Positions 46,243 to 53,042 of a stretch of DNA of 64,000 nt are shown piece by piece (within the stretch, counting starts at the first letter, position 1; every line of letters starts with the position of its first letter). The notes beneath the pieces are model-generated. The model was not told where the DNA came from, did no database searches, and was given only the letters and a program-made list of their open reading frames with translations. The translations under genes were made by a program, and so were the position numbers. The stretch spans positions 558,001-622,000 of the forward strand of contig NZ_JABRPK010000001.1 of the NCBI RefSeq assembly GCF_013248995.1, in the 5' to 3' direction. The DNA is from Frigoribacterium sp. VKM Ac-2836. Lineage in GTDB: Bacteria; Actinomycetota; Actinomycetes; Actinomycetales; Microbacteriaceae.

Positions 46243-47613
46243 GTGAGCATCCGAACCGCAATCTACGTGCGCCAGAGCCTTGACAAACAAGAGGGCATCG
46301 ACCGGCAGCTAGCTCGCACCCGCGAGTTGGCTGCCGTTCGTGGATGGACGGTGGTGCGTGAATTTGAGGATAACGCGCAGTCCGCCACCAAATCGCGAGG
46401 CGTCAAGAGCGGCTGGGGCCAGATGCTCGCTGCCGCAGACGCCGGGGCCTTCACGCACGTTGTGGCCGTGGACCTGGACAGGTTGATCCGTTCTCAGCGA
46501 GACCTGCTGGAACTCATCGACCGGCATCTGAAGGTTGTGACCGTAGACGGCGAGGTGGACCTGTCCACCGCAGACGGCGAGTTCCGCGCGTCCATGATGG
46601 CCGCGCTTGCCCGCTTCGAGGTGCAGCGCAAGGGTGAGCGCCAGCGCCGGGCGAACCTAGACCGCGCGGCCCGAGGCAAGGCCAACCCCGGACGGCGACG
46701 GTTCGGCTACGAAACAGACGGCAGGACGCCCCGAGAGGCCGAGGCCGTTTGGGTGCGGTGGATGTTCGACCAGGCCCGGGATGGGGCCAGCATTCGGAGC
46801 ATCACAGCCCGACTCATTCAGGAGGGCGTCAACCCGGGCACAGGAACCGCCTGGTCGAACCGCCGTATCCGGGACACGCTCAATAACGAGGTGTACGCGG
46901 GTGCGGTCCGTCACCTCTCTGTCGTCAACTTTGAATCGAACGTCACGCCCATTGTCGATCCCGAGGTAGCTGCCGAGGTTCGAGCCATTCTTGCTGAGCC
47001 CTCTCGCCGCAACACTCCGGGGCCGGGGGTGCGGCACCTCATGTCAGGCATCGTGCGGTGTGGTGTGTGTGACGGCCCCATGCACTACATGCGGGCCTAT
47101 CGCTGCAAGGCGGATGCCAGCCACCCAAGTATCGAAAAGCGATTCGTAGACGAGCGGGTGGCCGAGGAGGTCTTTCTCTGGATTGCAGAGCACCCCGAAG
47201 CCGAGGACGGGCCGGACGGTGCCGCACTAGCACCTCTGCTGGCCGAGGCTGCCGACGTGGACCGCCAGCGCGCTCAGGCTCAAGAGATGGCTCTGTGGGA
47301 TGGCGCAGACCTTCCTACCCTCCGGAAGACTCTTGCAACTCTCGGGAAGAGGGCTGAGACCTTGCGTGAGGCGATAGAAGCTATTCGGGGAGCGTCCGCC
47401 CGGTCCGGGTTTGTCGAGGCCGTACGCGGCGAATGGTGGTCTCGCCGGGAGGTGCGGGAGTTCACCGAGAACGAGCAGGCGGCTTTAGACGCCTGGCCCG
47501 CCTTCTGGGATGCCGCCGACCTGGACAAGCGGCGCGAGCTTGTGCGCTCGACCATGACCGTGACCGTCCACCCGGGGCGGGGTCCCGAACGAATAGAGGT
47601 CGAATGGTATTGA
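46243..47613 (+). CDS. int: Large serine recombinase (phage integrase)
   Basis: The 456-residue protein has the resolvase catalytic domain with nucleophile serine at about residue 11 (AIYVRQSLDKQ) and arginines in DLDRLIRSQRD, then the recombinase domain (RRFGYETDG to NNEVYAGAV), a zinc ribbon with C-x2-C...C...H near RCGVCDG, and a C-terminal coiled coil. It would cut attP and attB and insert the phage in dprA. A recombination-direction factor was not recognised. Confidence 0.95.
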   Translation: MSIRTAIYVRQSLDKQEGIDRQLARTRELAAVRGWTVVREFEDNAQSATKSRGVKSGWGQMLAAADAGAFTHVVAVDLDRLIRSQRDLLELIDRHLKVVTVDGEVDLSTADGEFRASMMAALARFEVQRKGERQRRANLDRAARGKANPGRRRFGYETDGRTPREAEAVWVRWMFDQARDGASIRSITARLIQEGVNPGTGTAWSNRRIRDTLNNEVYAGAVRHLSVVNFESNVTPIVDPEVAAEVRAILAEPSRRNTPGPGVRHLMSGIVRCGVCDGPMHYMRAYRCKADASHPSIEKRFVDERVAEEVFLWIAEHPEAEDGPDGAALAPLLAEAADVDRQRAQAQEMALWDGADLPTLRKTLATLGKRAETLREAIEAIRGASARSGFVEAVRGEWWSRREVREFTENEQAALDAWPAFWDAADLDKRRELVRSTMTVTVHPGRGPERIEVEWY

Positions 47614-47680
47614 CCGAGTTGGGGGGCATACTAAGACCGCCGTGGCGCGCGACACGCCGGTGGCCCGAAATGGGGCCGTG

Positions 47681-47784
47681 GAAAATTTTCTCCCCAACGT
47701 GTGGATAAACCCCCGGATTCCGTGCAGAACCAGGGGAGAACCGGCTTAGAAGTGTTCACAACCTGTGCATGGGCCTGTGGATAA
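47681..47784. other. DnaA-box region, candidate replication origin
   Basis: TGTGGATAA, the complement of the classical DnaA box TTATCCACA, occurs at 47700-47708 and 47776-47784. An inverted repeat TTCTCCCC/GGGGAGAA (47688-47695 and 47733-47740) encloses the first box, and a GAAAATTTTC palindrome lies at 47681-47690. No gene covers this stretch. Origin function is inferred. The rest of 47614-47860 shows no other element that I could support. Confidence 0.45.
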
Positions 47785-47860
47785 TTACAGCCGTGTAACT
47801 AACACCCGACGAGCGACAAATTCGCGTCGTAGACTCGGGGTTACCGCAGGCGGACTTGAA

Positions 47861-47897
47861 AGAGCCCCGCCGAACCAAACGGTTCATGCGGGGCTCT
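47861..47897 (+). terminator. Terminator hairpin, AGAGCCCCGC type
   Basis: AGAGCCCCGC pairs with GCGGGGCTCT, with an inner GAACC/GGTTC stem. It lies 248 bp after the integrase stop, before the first small ORF. Confidence 0.65.
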
Positions 47898-47962
47898 ACC
47901 TTCATCGGGCGACGATCCGGTTCCTACATCTTCTCGTCGCTCACCAACCGAAAGGCACCACC

Positions 47963-48151
47963 ATGGCCGACGGCCATTCGAGGTGCACCCCCGGGTGCAC
48001 CTCCGACATTAGCAGGATTACCAATCCTGTCCGCAACGGCTCGCACGGGCTCGTACACGGATTACGGCTCGTGCAAGCCGTACTCCGAACGTTGTCCATG
48101 TTCGTCGTGTTCGTCATGAGTGTCATGGACTTGTTCGGTCTCACCGGCTAG
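47963..48151 (+). CDS. Small membrane-type protein of unknown function
   Basis: The 62-residue protein has cysteines in RCTPGC and a hydrophobic C-terminal segment (MFVVFVMSVMDLFG). GAAAGG lies 8 bp before the ATG, and a strong terminator follows 18 bp after the stop, which supports a real gene. No family is recognised. The frame is open further upstream, but those starts run through a terminator. Confidence 0.5.
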   Translation: MADGHSRCTPGCTSDISRITNPVRNGSHGLVHGLRLVQAVLRTLSMFVVFVMSVMDLFGLTG

Positions 48152-48169
48152 TTCACGTACACCAACCGG

Positions 48170-48197
48170 AACGCCCCCACCAAATGGTGGGGGCGTT
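48170..48197 (+). terminator. 13 bp stem terminator after the 62-residue ORF
   Basis: AACGCCCCCACCA pairs with TGGTGGGGGCGTT, followed by TCTCTGTT. This is a strong intrinsic terminator for this G+C range. Confidence 0.75.
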
Positions 48198-48282
48198 TCT
48201 CTGTTCGGTGGCCCTCCGCTGACAACCCTCAACCACTACATGAGGATAGTTCTCCTGATTGTCACATGACACGGTCACGTCG

Positions 48283-48441
48283 ATGATGCGGATCACGGAG
48301 GCCGGACTTACTGTCGAATCAGAGGTCGTCCCCCGGCCACCAGGACCGGGGGACTACTCCTCAGGAACCGGGGGCGCAACCCCGGAACCGCTGACCGTAA
48401 GGAAGTCCCGTGCTGGAACGCATCGAGATTCACATCACTAG
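48283..48441 (+). CDS. Possible small ORF overlapping the next gene
   Basis: A frame from ATGATGCGG near 48283 runs to a TAG at 48439-48441 and gives about 52 Pro/Gly-rich residues (MMRITEAGLTVESEV...). It overlaps the next ORF by about 30 bp in another frame. No Shine-Dalgarno sequence or family is evident. It may only be leader sequence; a hairpin of CCCCCGG/CCGGGGG lies inside. Confidence 0.2.
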   Translation: MMRITEAGLTVESEVVPRPPGPGDYSSGTGGATPEPLTVRKSRAGTHRDSHH

Positions 48442-48577
48442 TCCCGCTCAGTGTAGCCATTGCGCGACACACCCTGTAGAGGGGGCCTGGCGTGTTTCCC
48501 GGGCCTGGGAGGGGGTAATTCCGCTGATTCCGGGGATTGCTCGCGCTTACGACCTCTTCAAGGGAGACGGGAGCTAG
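48410..48577 (+). CDS. Small CxxC protein of unknown function
   Basis: The 55-residue protein begins MLERIEIHITSPAQCSHC. The Cys-x-x-Cys followed by Trp-rich and hydrophobic segments suggests a folded, perhaps metal-binding, domain. AGGAAG lies 5 bp before the GTG and a 15 bp stem terminator lies 12 bp after the stop. It is a candidate excisionase or regulator only by position. Confidence 0.55.
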   Translation: MLERIEIHITSPAQCSHCATHPVEGAWRVSRAWEGVIPLIPGIARAYDLFKGDGS

Positions 48578-48588
48578 CCCAGAAAATG

Positions 48589-48623
48589 AGAAGGGCCCCG
48601 CGAACTACTCGCGGGGCTCTTCT
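48589..48623. terminator. Two-way terminator between the small ORFs and the replication operon
   Basis: AGAAGGGCCCCGCGA and TCGCGGGGCTCTTCT pair over 15 bp (one G-T pair) around ACTAC, with T-rich sequence on the right. It can end both the rightward small-ORF transcript and the leftward operon. Confidence 0.8.
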
Positions 48624-48688
48624 TGTTTAACCGAGTGACATATTGGCTAATTAGCGTGTGGCCCACTTCGAATATAGGAAGTGAAGGC

Positions 48689-49960
48689 TTAGGCCATGAT
48701 CCTCATGAGCGTGAATGCTTTGCCGTCGTCGGTCGGGAGCAGTGTTGGCTCAGACGAGTCAGTCCATTTCTTAAACTTCCGGTCCCACTGGCGATACTCT
48801 TTCGAGCTATCCGCCTTCTCGAACCCGCAGGCCTGACGAATGTCCACTTTGGTGCGTGGGGCGCCGTCAGACATAAGAGCCCGGACAGCCTCCAAATCGG
48901 CGTCGGTGTAGGCGGTGTGGTCACGCTGGATGACCGCAGAGTCTTTGTGGCTCGCAACCACGAACCCGTCCAGCTTCACCGGAGCCCCGTCCTTCTGTTT
49001 CCCGTCCTGGGCTGTGTCGGTAGACAGGTAAAAGCCCGCGCTTCCGGCCTTCGCAACAATCACGGTGTCCGCGTTGGACCGGATGACCGAGGACCCACGG
49101 ACCCCGCCCGAGCCCTTATTGACGTGGTGGACGAGGATCACGCTTGAGCCCTCTTTGCGGTCCCGGAGCAGTTTGGCCGCGCGAAAAACCTTGGCCATCT
49201 GAGCCGCATCGTTCTCGTTCTCGATGGCTGCCAGTTGGCTCAGGGTGTCCAGGATGATGAGGTCCGGCTGGAGGTCATCAAGCAACTCGGTGAGCCGAGT
49301 GACGCTCTCTGGGTCTGACAGGTTGACACCAGACTCCAGGTAGTTGACCGCGCCCGGGGCGGGGGAGGTGTGGTGATAGTCATCCCACGCACGCACTCGT
49401 GCACCGAATGAGGACGCGCCCTCAGCAGCTACGTACAGGACGGTGCCTTGCATGGCCTTGTGGTTGGGGAACGGCGGGATGCCCGCCGCCACGCACCGGC
49501 TCAAGTGAATGGTGAGGAAGGTCTTACCAATGCCCGCCTCACCGGCCAGCACCGCAACGGTCCCCTTTTGGATCAGGTCCGGCACCCACCACTCCGGCGC
49601 GGGCCGGGCCAGAACCTCAGCCTCAGGAACTAGCCGTAGCTCATCCGCTCCAGCCATTGCCGCTTTGTAGACGGTTTCGGCTGCGTCCTTGAGGATCATT
49701 TGCTCAAGGAACTTGGACACGGCCTTGTTGAACTTCGGGTCCGACTTCGAGCTTTCGATGGTGTCTTGGACCTGCTGGGCCGTGAGGGGCGTGGAGAAGA
49801 ATTGATCCTCTAGCTCATTGGCTGCCCGCTGGCGCTCATTCATCGCATCGATGCGATGCTGAGCCTCATTGGCATTGTGCTGCCGGGTAGCGGCTAGCTG
49901 TGCCTCATCGCCGGGTGATAGGTCGAATGGGGGCGGAGGTAGCTCACTCATCGCGGTCAC
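48689..49960 (-). CDS. RepA/RecA-like ATPase (phage replication)
   Basis: The 423-residue protein has a coiled N-terminus, Walker A GEAGIGKTF (near residue 142), Walker B DLIILDTLSQL and a third motif ILVHHVNKGSGGVRGSS, as in the RepA hexameric helicase/AAA_25 family. The C-terminus looks like a winged helix. It likely unwinds or loads factors at the phage origin. The start is GTG at 49960, with an ATG at 49951 as the alternative. It overlaps the 34-residue gene by 17 bp. Confidence 0.85.
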   Translation of the reverse strand: MTAMSELPPPPFDLSPGDEAQLAATRQHNANEAQHRIDAMNERQRAANELEDQFFSTPLTAQQVQDTIESSKSDPKFNKAVSKFLEQMILKDAAETVYKAAMAGADELRLVPEAEVLARPAPEWWVPDLIQKGTVAVLAGEAGIGKTFLTIHLSRCVAAGIPPFPNHKAMQGTVLYVAAEGASSFGARVRAWDDYHHTSPAPGAVNYLESGVNLSDPESVTRLTELLDDLQPDLIILDTLSQLAAIENENDAAQMAKVFRAAKLLRDRKEGSSVILVHHVNKGSGGVRGSSVIRSNADTVIVAKAGSAGFYLSTDTAQDGKQKDGAPVKLDGFVVASHKDSAVIQRDHTAYTDADLEAVRALMSDGAPRTKVDIRQACGFEKADSSKEYRQWDRKFKKWTDSSEPTLLPTDDGKAFTLMRIMA

Positions 49961-50048
49961 CGCCGTGCAGCTCGTCTACGGCCTCAGTGAGCCAACGGAG
50001 CATGGCCCACGCCTCGCCAGCCGAGATGGCGTCATCGGGGGCGCTCAT
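49944..50048 (-). CDS. 34-residue ORF between two overlapping phage genes
   Basis: ATGAGCGCC at 50048 starts a frame of 34 codons (MSAPDDAISAGEAWAMLRWL...). It overlaps the upstream gene in ATGA and the RepA-like gene by 17 bp. The tight coupling suggests it is translated. No family is recognised. Confidence 0.5.
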   Translation of the reverse strand: MSAPDDAISAGEAWAMLRWLTEAVDELHGGDRDE

Positions 50049-50350
50049 GACCGGACCTCGAAACGTCCGGTCTCGATCTTGAATTCAACAATCAGGGACG
50101 AGCTGCCGACCAGGTCGCCCCAAAGTAGAGGATCGTCTACGACCCTGATTGGTAGGCGCTGGTGCAGAATGCGGCGATTCATCGCCTCATGGACCTGGTG
50201 GACGGTGAAATCATCGTCATGCAGGGGCACGGTGTAATTAGGGCTGCCCTTTTCATCTGGGTCCCTGTAGAGGGCGATCCCCAGAATGCGGCGGGCCTCG
50301 TAGCGGTCGTCTTCAAGGTAGATGGCAACGAGAGTTTGTGATGATGTCAT
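50045..50350 (-). CDS. Phage protein of unknown function
   Basis: The 101-residue protein (MTSSQTLVAIYLEDDRYEAR...) is mixed alpha/beta with many charged residues and no recognised motif. Other in-frame starts are GTG at 50377 and 50407. It is the first gene of the leftward replication operon, beginning about 145 bp from the TTAGACAC repeats. Confidence 0.65.
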   Translation of the reverse strand: MTSSQTLVAIYLEDDRYEARRILGIALYRDPDEKGSPNYTVPLHDDDFTVHQVHEAMNRRILHQRLPIRVVDDPLLWGDLVGSSSLIVEFKIETGRFEVRS

Positions 50351-50493
50351 GGTTACATCAACTGCTGTGTAGGACACTGTGTATTCTTTCTCTTGTGAGG
50401 TACGCACTTTGGTGGCGCATGTCTATGATTACACAATAATCAAACATCAAGGTGAGCCTAACATATATGACTTTCGAGTCAAGTTTCGGAAAG

Positions 50494-50632
50494 TTAGACA
50501 CAGAATTAGACACTCTTTTAGACACCTGAGGCACCCTCTACCCCCTGGGATCGTTGATTTTCCGGGGTTTAGACACGTTAGACACCGAAAGTTAGACACC
50601 CATGCCACACCCGTAGGGTGGCGTGTGTCTAA
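50494..50632. repeat. Array of seven TTAGACAC repeats (iteron-like control region)
   Basis: Exact TTAGACAC occurs at 50494, 50506, 50518, 50569, 50578 and 50592, and inverted (GTGTCTAA) at 50625. The first three have a 12 bp period. Related ATGTCTA words lie at 50419 and 50640. The array separates the leftward replication operon from the rightward late operon. It could bind a replication initiator or a repressor. Confidence 0.85.
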
Positions 50633-50673
50633 TGGTGGTATGTCTAGAAATAAACTGTTGCATGGTTGTCTGC

Positions 50674-50700
50674 TTGACATATGACGGGGTGCAGTAGGCT
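50674..50700 (+). promoter_or_regulatory. Candidate rightward promoter (TTGACA / TAGGCT)
   Basis: TTGACA (50674-50679) and TAGGCT (50695-50700) are 15 bp apart. An A+T-rich CATAAT at 50725-50730 ends 6 bp before the next start codon and is a second candidate. Confidence 0.4.
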
Positions 50701-50736
50701 CCCGTCACTTGTTTGAGTGTATGCCATAATATAAGT

Positions 50737-50949
50737 ATGAACAAGACATGTCAGATAGAGGGGTGCGCAGGTGTGCACTATGCCCTCGGCATGTGCCAGC
50801 GCCACCACAAGGCGGATTGGCTAAGGCGGACCACCGCACCTATCCGCCACCACTCTGAGGCCGGATACCAGCGTGGCTGCCGTGAGGAATGCTGCCGCAC
50901 AGCACACGCCACGTACGCACGTGAGCGTCGAGCAGGGGATGCCTCATGA
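50737..50949 (+). CDS. Small Cys/His-rich phage protein
   Basis: The 70-residue protein has CQIEGC, CQRHH and GYQRGCREECCRTAHATY, a pattern I know from small actinophage proteins with likely zinc-binding sites. No Shine-Dalgarno sequence is seen. It overlaps the HNH gene by 4 bp, so it may assist the nuclease or packaging. Confidence 0.75.
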   Translation: MNKTCQIEGCAGVHYALGMCQRHHKADWLRRTTAPIRHHSEAGYQRGCREECCRTAHATYARERRAGDAS

Positions 50950-51212
50950 GCCAGTACTCATCATCAGGGCCTGAGTGGCAGGCCCTGCGGCTACAGGTGT
51001 TGGCCCGTGACAACCACCAGTGCCAGTGGTGTGGGAAGCCTGACCTTGCAGGTGCAGACGCGACGGTTGACCACTTGATTAGTCGCAAGTCAGGCGGCGA
51101 AGACTCGCTCACCAATTGCATAACGTCCTGTAGGTCATGCAACAGCATCAAGGGTGCGAACGAGCTGGTCCGAATGGCCGGATACAACCCGAAATATCTC
51201 GATCACCTCTGA
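50946..51212 (+). CDS. HNH endonuclease
   Basis: The 88-residue protein has the HNH core CQWCGKPD, VDHLISRKSGGEDS, NCITSCRSCNSIKG. HNH proteins beside terminase genes in siphoviruses help the terminase cut at cos, so it probably acts in DNA packaging rather than as a selfish nuclease. Confidence 0.92.
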   Translation: MSQYSSSGPEWQALRLQVLARDNHQCQWCGKPDLAGADATVDHLISRKSGGEDSLTNCITSCRSCNSIKGANELVRMAGYNPKYLDHL

Positions 51213-51299
51213 CCCTCAGGCCCGGGGGCTTTTCCGTCAGAGCACGGAACACCCCGCCTCCACCTCTTCTCTACGCAAACCAAACCCGAAAGATTTGAA

Positions 51300-51560
51300 A
51301 TGGCCCGTCTGCCAACCACCTATACCGGGGCCGTCCGCGCATTCATCACGGCACACCCCGAGCTGACGGCCACCGACACCCCGGCACTCGTACAGCTCAA
51401 GGCTCTCGCGAAAGAACTCGACGCCGATCCGAGTCAGGGCGCATTGCAGTCCCAGTTTGGGCTCGTCTATCGCAGCCTGGTCAAGCGTGTGGACGCCATG
51501 GCCAACCCCGTGACCACCGACCCTCTTGAGGCTGAACTCGCCGCTCTCGAAAAGCGGTAA
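51300..51560 (+). CDS. terS: Probable terminase small subunit
   Basis: The 86-residue helical protein precedes the large terminase by 5 bp, the position of TerS. Sequence alone does not prove it. The 87 bp gap before it (51213-51299) has a GGCCCGGGGGC-TTTT segment and may hold the cos site. Confidence 0.6.
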   Translation: MARLPTTYTGAVRAFITAHPELTATDTPALVQLKALAKELDADPSQGALQSQFGLVYRSLVKRVDAMANPVTTDPLEAELAALEKR

Positions 51561-51565
51561 GCGCG

Positions 51566-52975
51566 GTGAGAGTTACCCCGCCCCTGTCACCGGATTTCGA
51601 GGCCGACATAGATCGGTATCTGCCGGTCATTCAGCGAGCCTGGAAATCGGGGACGGGGTACTTTCTCGCCGCCTGGCAGGTTGCGATTCTCCGCGGTGCG
51701 ACCGAGCTGTACCCCGAGGGTCACCCTCGCGCGGGTCAACTGAGACACCGCCAGGCCTTCCTTTCGGTGGGACGCCAGGCCGGAAAGTCCGAACTCACGG
51801 CGGCATTCGGTTTGTATTTGCTGCTCCGCGATCTTCGGGGCGCGTACGTGGTTGGTGTCGCCCGCAGCCGGGAACAGGCGGCGTTGATTTATGACAGGAC
51901 CCTCGCCGTCATCCAGTCGAATCCGGCCCTTGCCAGCCGGTTCAAAAAGCTCACAGAGACCCGGGGCATCCGAGCGGTCGCGGGTGGACGCTACGAGCTA
52001 AAGGCCTCATCCTCGGCCAGCCTCCAGGGCATCCCCGTCAGCGGGGGAGTGTGCGACGAGCTGCACCTCCTGAAGCCTGAGGTGTGGGACGCACTAGTCG
52101 CCGGAACCGGTGGACGAGCGAACACCCTTGTCTTCGGTGCCACGACAGCCGGTGACGATGACTCGGAACTCCTGCTCCGTCTCTACGACAACGCCGAGAA
52201 GAGTTTCACCGGCGAGCTGGACCGATTCTTTGCATGCATTTACGAGGCCCCTGAGGCCCGTGTACCGGACGATGACGAGACGTTGGCCGCGTATCTCACC
52301 GCCGCGAATCCCGCCGTTGCTGCCGGATATAAGGATGTCGAGGCCGTCATCTCGGATGTTCGCGCCCTACCGGCTAGTGAAGCCGTTCGGTACTTTCTCA
52401 ATCGGTTCACCTCTGGGGATGCCGGGTGGATGGACCTGAGCATGTGGGCGCAATGCACTGCGACCGAGCCATTCCCCGAGGGTCGGCCCATCATCTCGAT
52501 TGACCGCACCAATGACTGGAAGTCCGCCACCATCGCCGCCGCGGTCAAAGACGATGCCGGAACAGTTTTCACCGAACTCGTTGCGTGGCCGCGCAACCCA
52601 TCCATCGACCGCCTCGAACGCCTGTGCGTCCATCTCTACGGGCGGGGAGTTGCCCTATTTGTCATGGACAGCTTCACCCTGAAAGAGCTGGGGATGCGTC
52701 TCAAGGGGAGGGGTATGCCGGTTCGTTTCATCGGCATGAGCGAGGTCTACAGCAGTGCCAGCCTCTTCTACTCGAAGGTCGCGCACAAACAGGTGCAGCA
52801 CGGCGGAGACCTGCTCTTGACCGTGCAGGTGCCCCGGGCTGCAACGAAGGCCAGAGGAGACGCATACCGGATCGTCAAAGGCCCCAGCCTGACTGATATC
52901 GATTCGGTTATCGCGACGGTGAACGCGGTCTACATTGCGGAAACCTATAACGATTCCGGGCTACAAATCTTCTAA
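51566..52975 (+). CDS. terL: Terminase large subunit
   Basis: The 469-residue packaging motor has Walker A GRQAGKSE near residue 70, Walker B GGVCDELHLL and a C-terminal RNase H-like nuclease domain (ISIDRTNDWKSA). It cuts and pumps DNA into proheads with TerS. GTG-type start at 51566; AAGCGGTAAGCG lies upstream. Confidence 0.93.
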   Translation: MRVTPPLSPDFEADIDRYLPVIQRAWKSGTGYFLAAWQVAILRGATELYPEGHPRAGQLRHRQAFLSVGRQAGKSELTAAFGLYLLLRDLRGAYVVGVARSREQAALIYDRTLAVIQSNPALASRFKKLTETRGIRAVAGGRYELKASSSASLQGIPVSGGVCDELHLLKPEVWDALVAGTGGRANTLVFGATTAGDDDSELLLRLYDNAEKSFTGELDRFFACIYEAPEARVPDDDETLAAYLTAANPAVAAGYKDVEAVISDVRALPASEAVRYFLNRFTSGDAGWMDLSMWAQCTATEPFPEGRPIISIDRTNDWKSATIAAAVKDDAGTVFTELVAWPRNPSIDRLERLCVHLYGRGVALFVMDSFTLKELGMRLKGRGMPVRFIGMSEVYSSASLFYSKVAHKQVQHGGDLLLTVQVPRAATKARGDAYRIVKGPSLTDIDSVIATVNAVYIAETYNDSGLQIF

Positions 52976-53020
52976 CCCTCACATCACTATCCTACATATC
53001 AGGTAGAATGTTAGAAGTAA

Positions 53021-53032
53021 ACATTCGAATGT
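53021..53032. promoter_or_regulatory. 12 bp palindrome upstream of the portal gene
   Basis: ACATTCGAATGT is a perfect palindrome 11 bp before the portal GTG, just after a TAGAAT hexamer. It could be an operator for a head-gene promoter. It does not match the LexA consensus. Confidence 0.35.
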
Positions 53033-53042
53033 AGGGAACACT

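Larger units (their letters stand above)
45416..46246 (+). pseudogene. dprA: dprA, 3' end replaced by prophage
   Basis: The 276-residue frame has the DprA Rossmann fold with SIAIVGARAATAYG, GAAYGIDGAAHR and the late SEAPCGGKPSRWRF. Full DprA goes on with an F..RNR..A segment and more than 60 residues; here the frame turns into LHCKRRVYA and stops. DprA loads RecA on incoming single-stranded DNA in transformation. The missing part covers conserved fold residues, so the product should be inactive. Its stop overlaps the integrase start. Confidence 0.92.

Noticed and set aside
46200-46300. tRNA gene as the attachment site
   Set aside because: No tRNA-like fold is present. The junction is within dprA, and serine integrases commonly use protein genes.
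47433-47708. A 91-codon plus-strand frame over the integrase end
   Set aside because: It overlaps the conserved integrase C-terminus in another frame and has no start signal.
50494-50632. CRISPR array
   Set aside because: The units are only 8 bp with spacing of 1 to 43 bp, far from CRISPR repeat and spacer sizes, and no cas gene is near.
50379-50684. A possible 101-codon gene through the TTAGACAC repeats
   Set aside because: The frame is made largely of the repeats, has no Shine-Dalgarno sequence and lies in a control region.
53021-53032. Second LexA box (ACATTCGAATGT)
   Set aside because: It lacks the TCGAAC-N4-GTTCGA spacing and bases.
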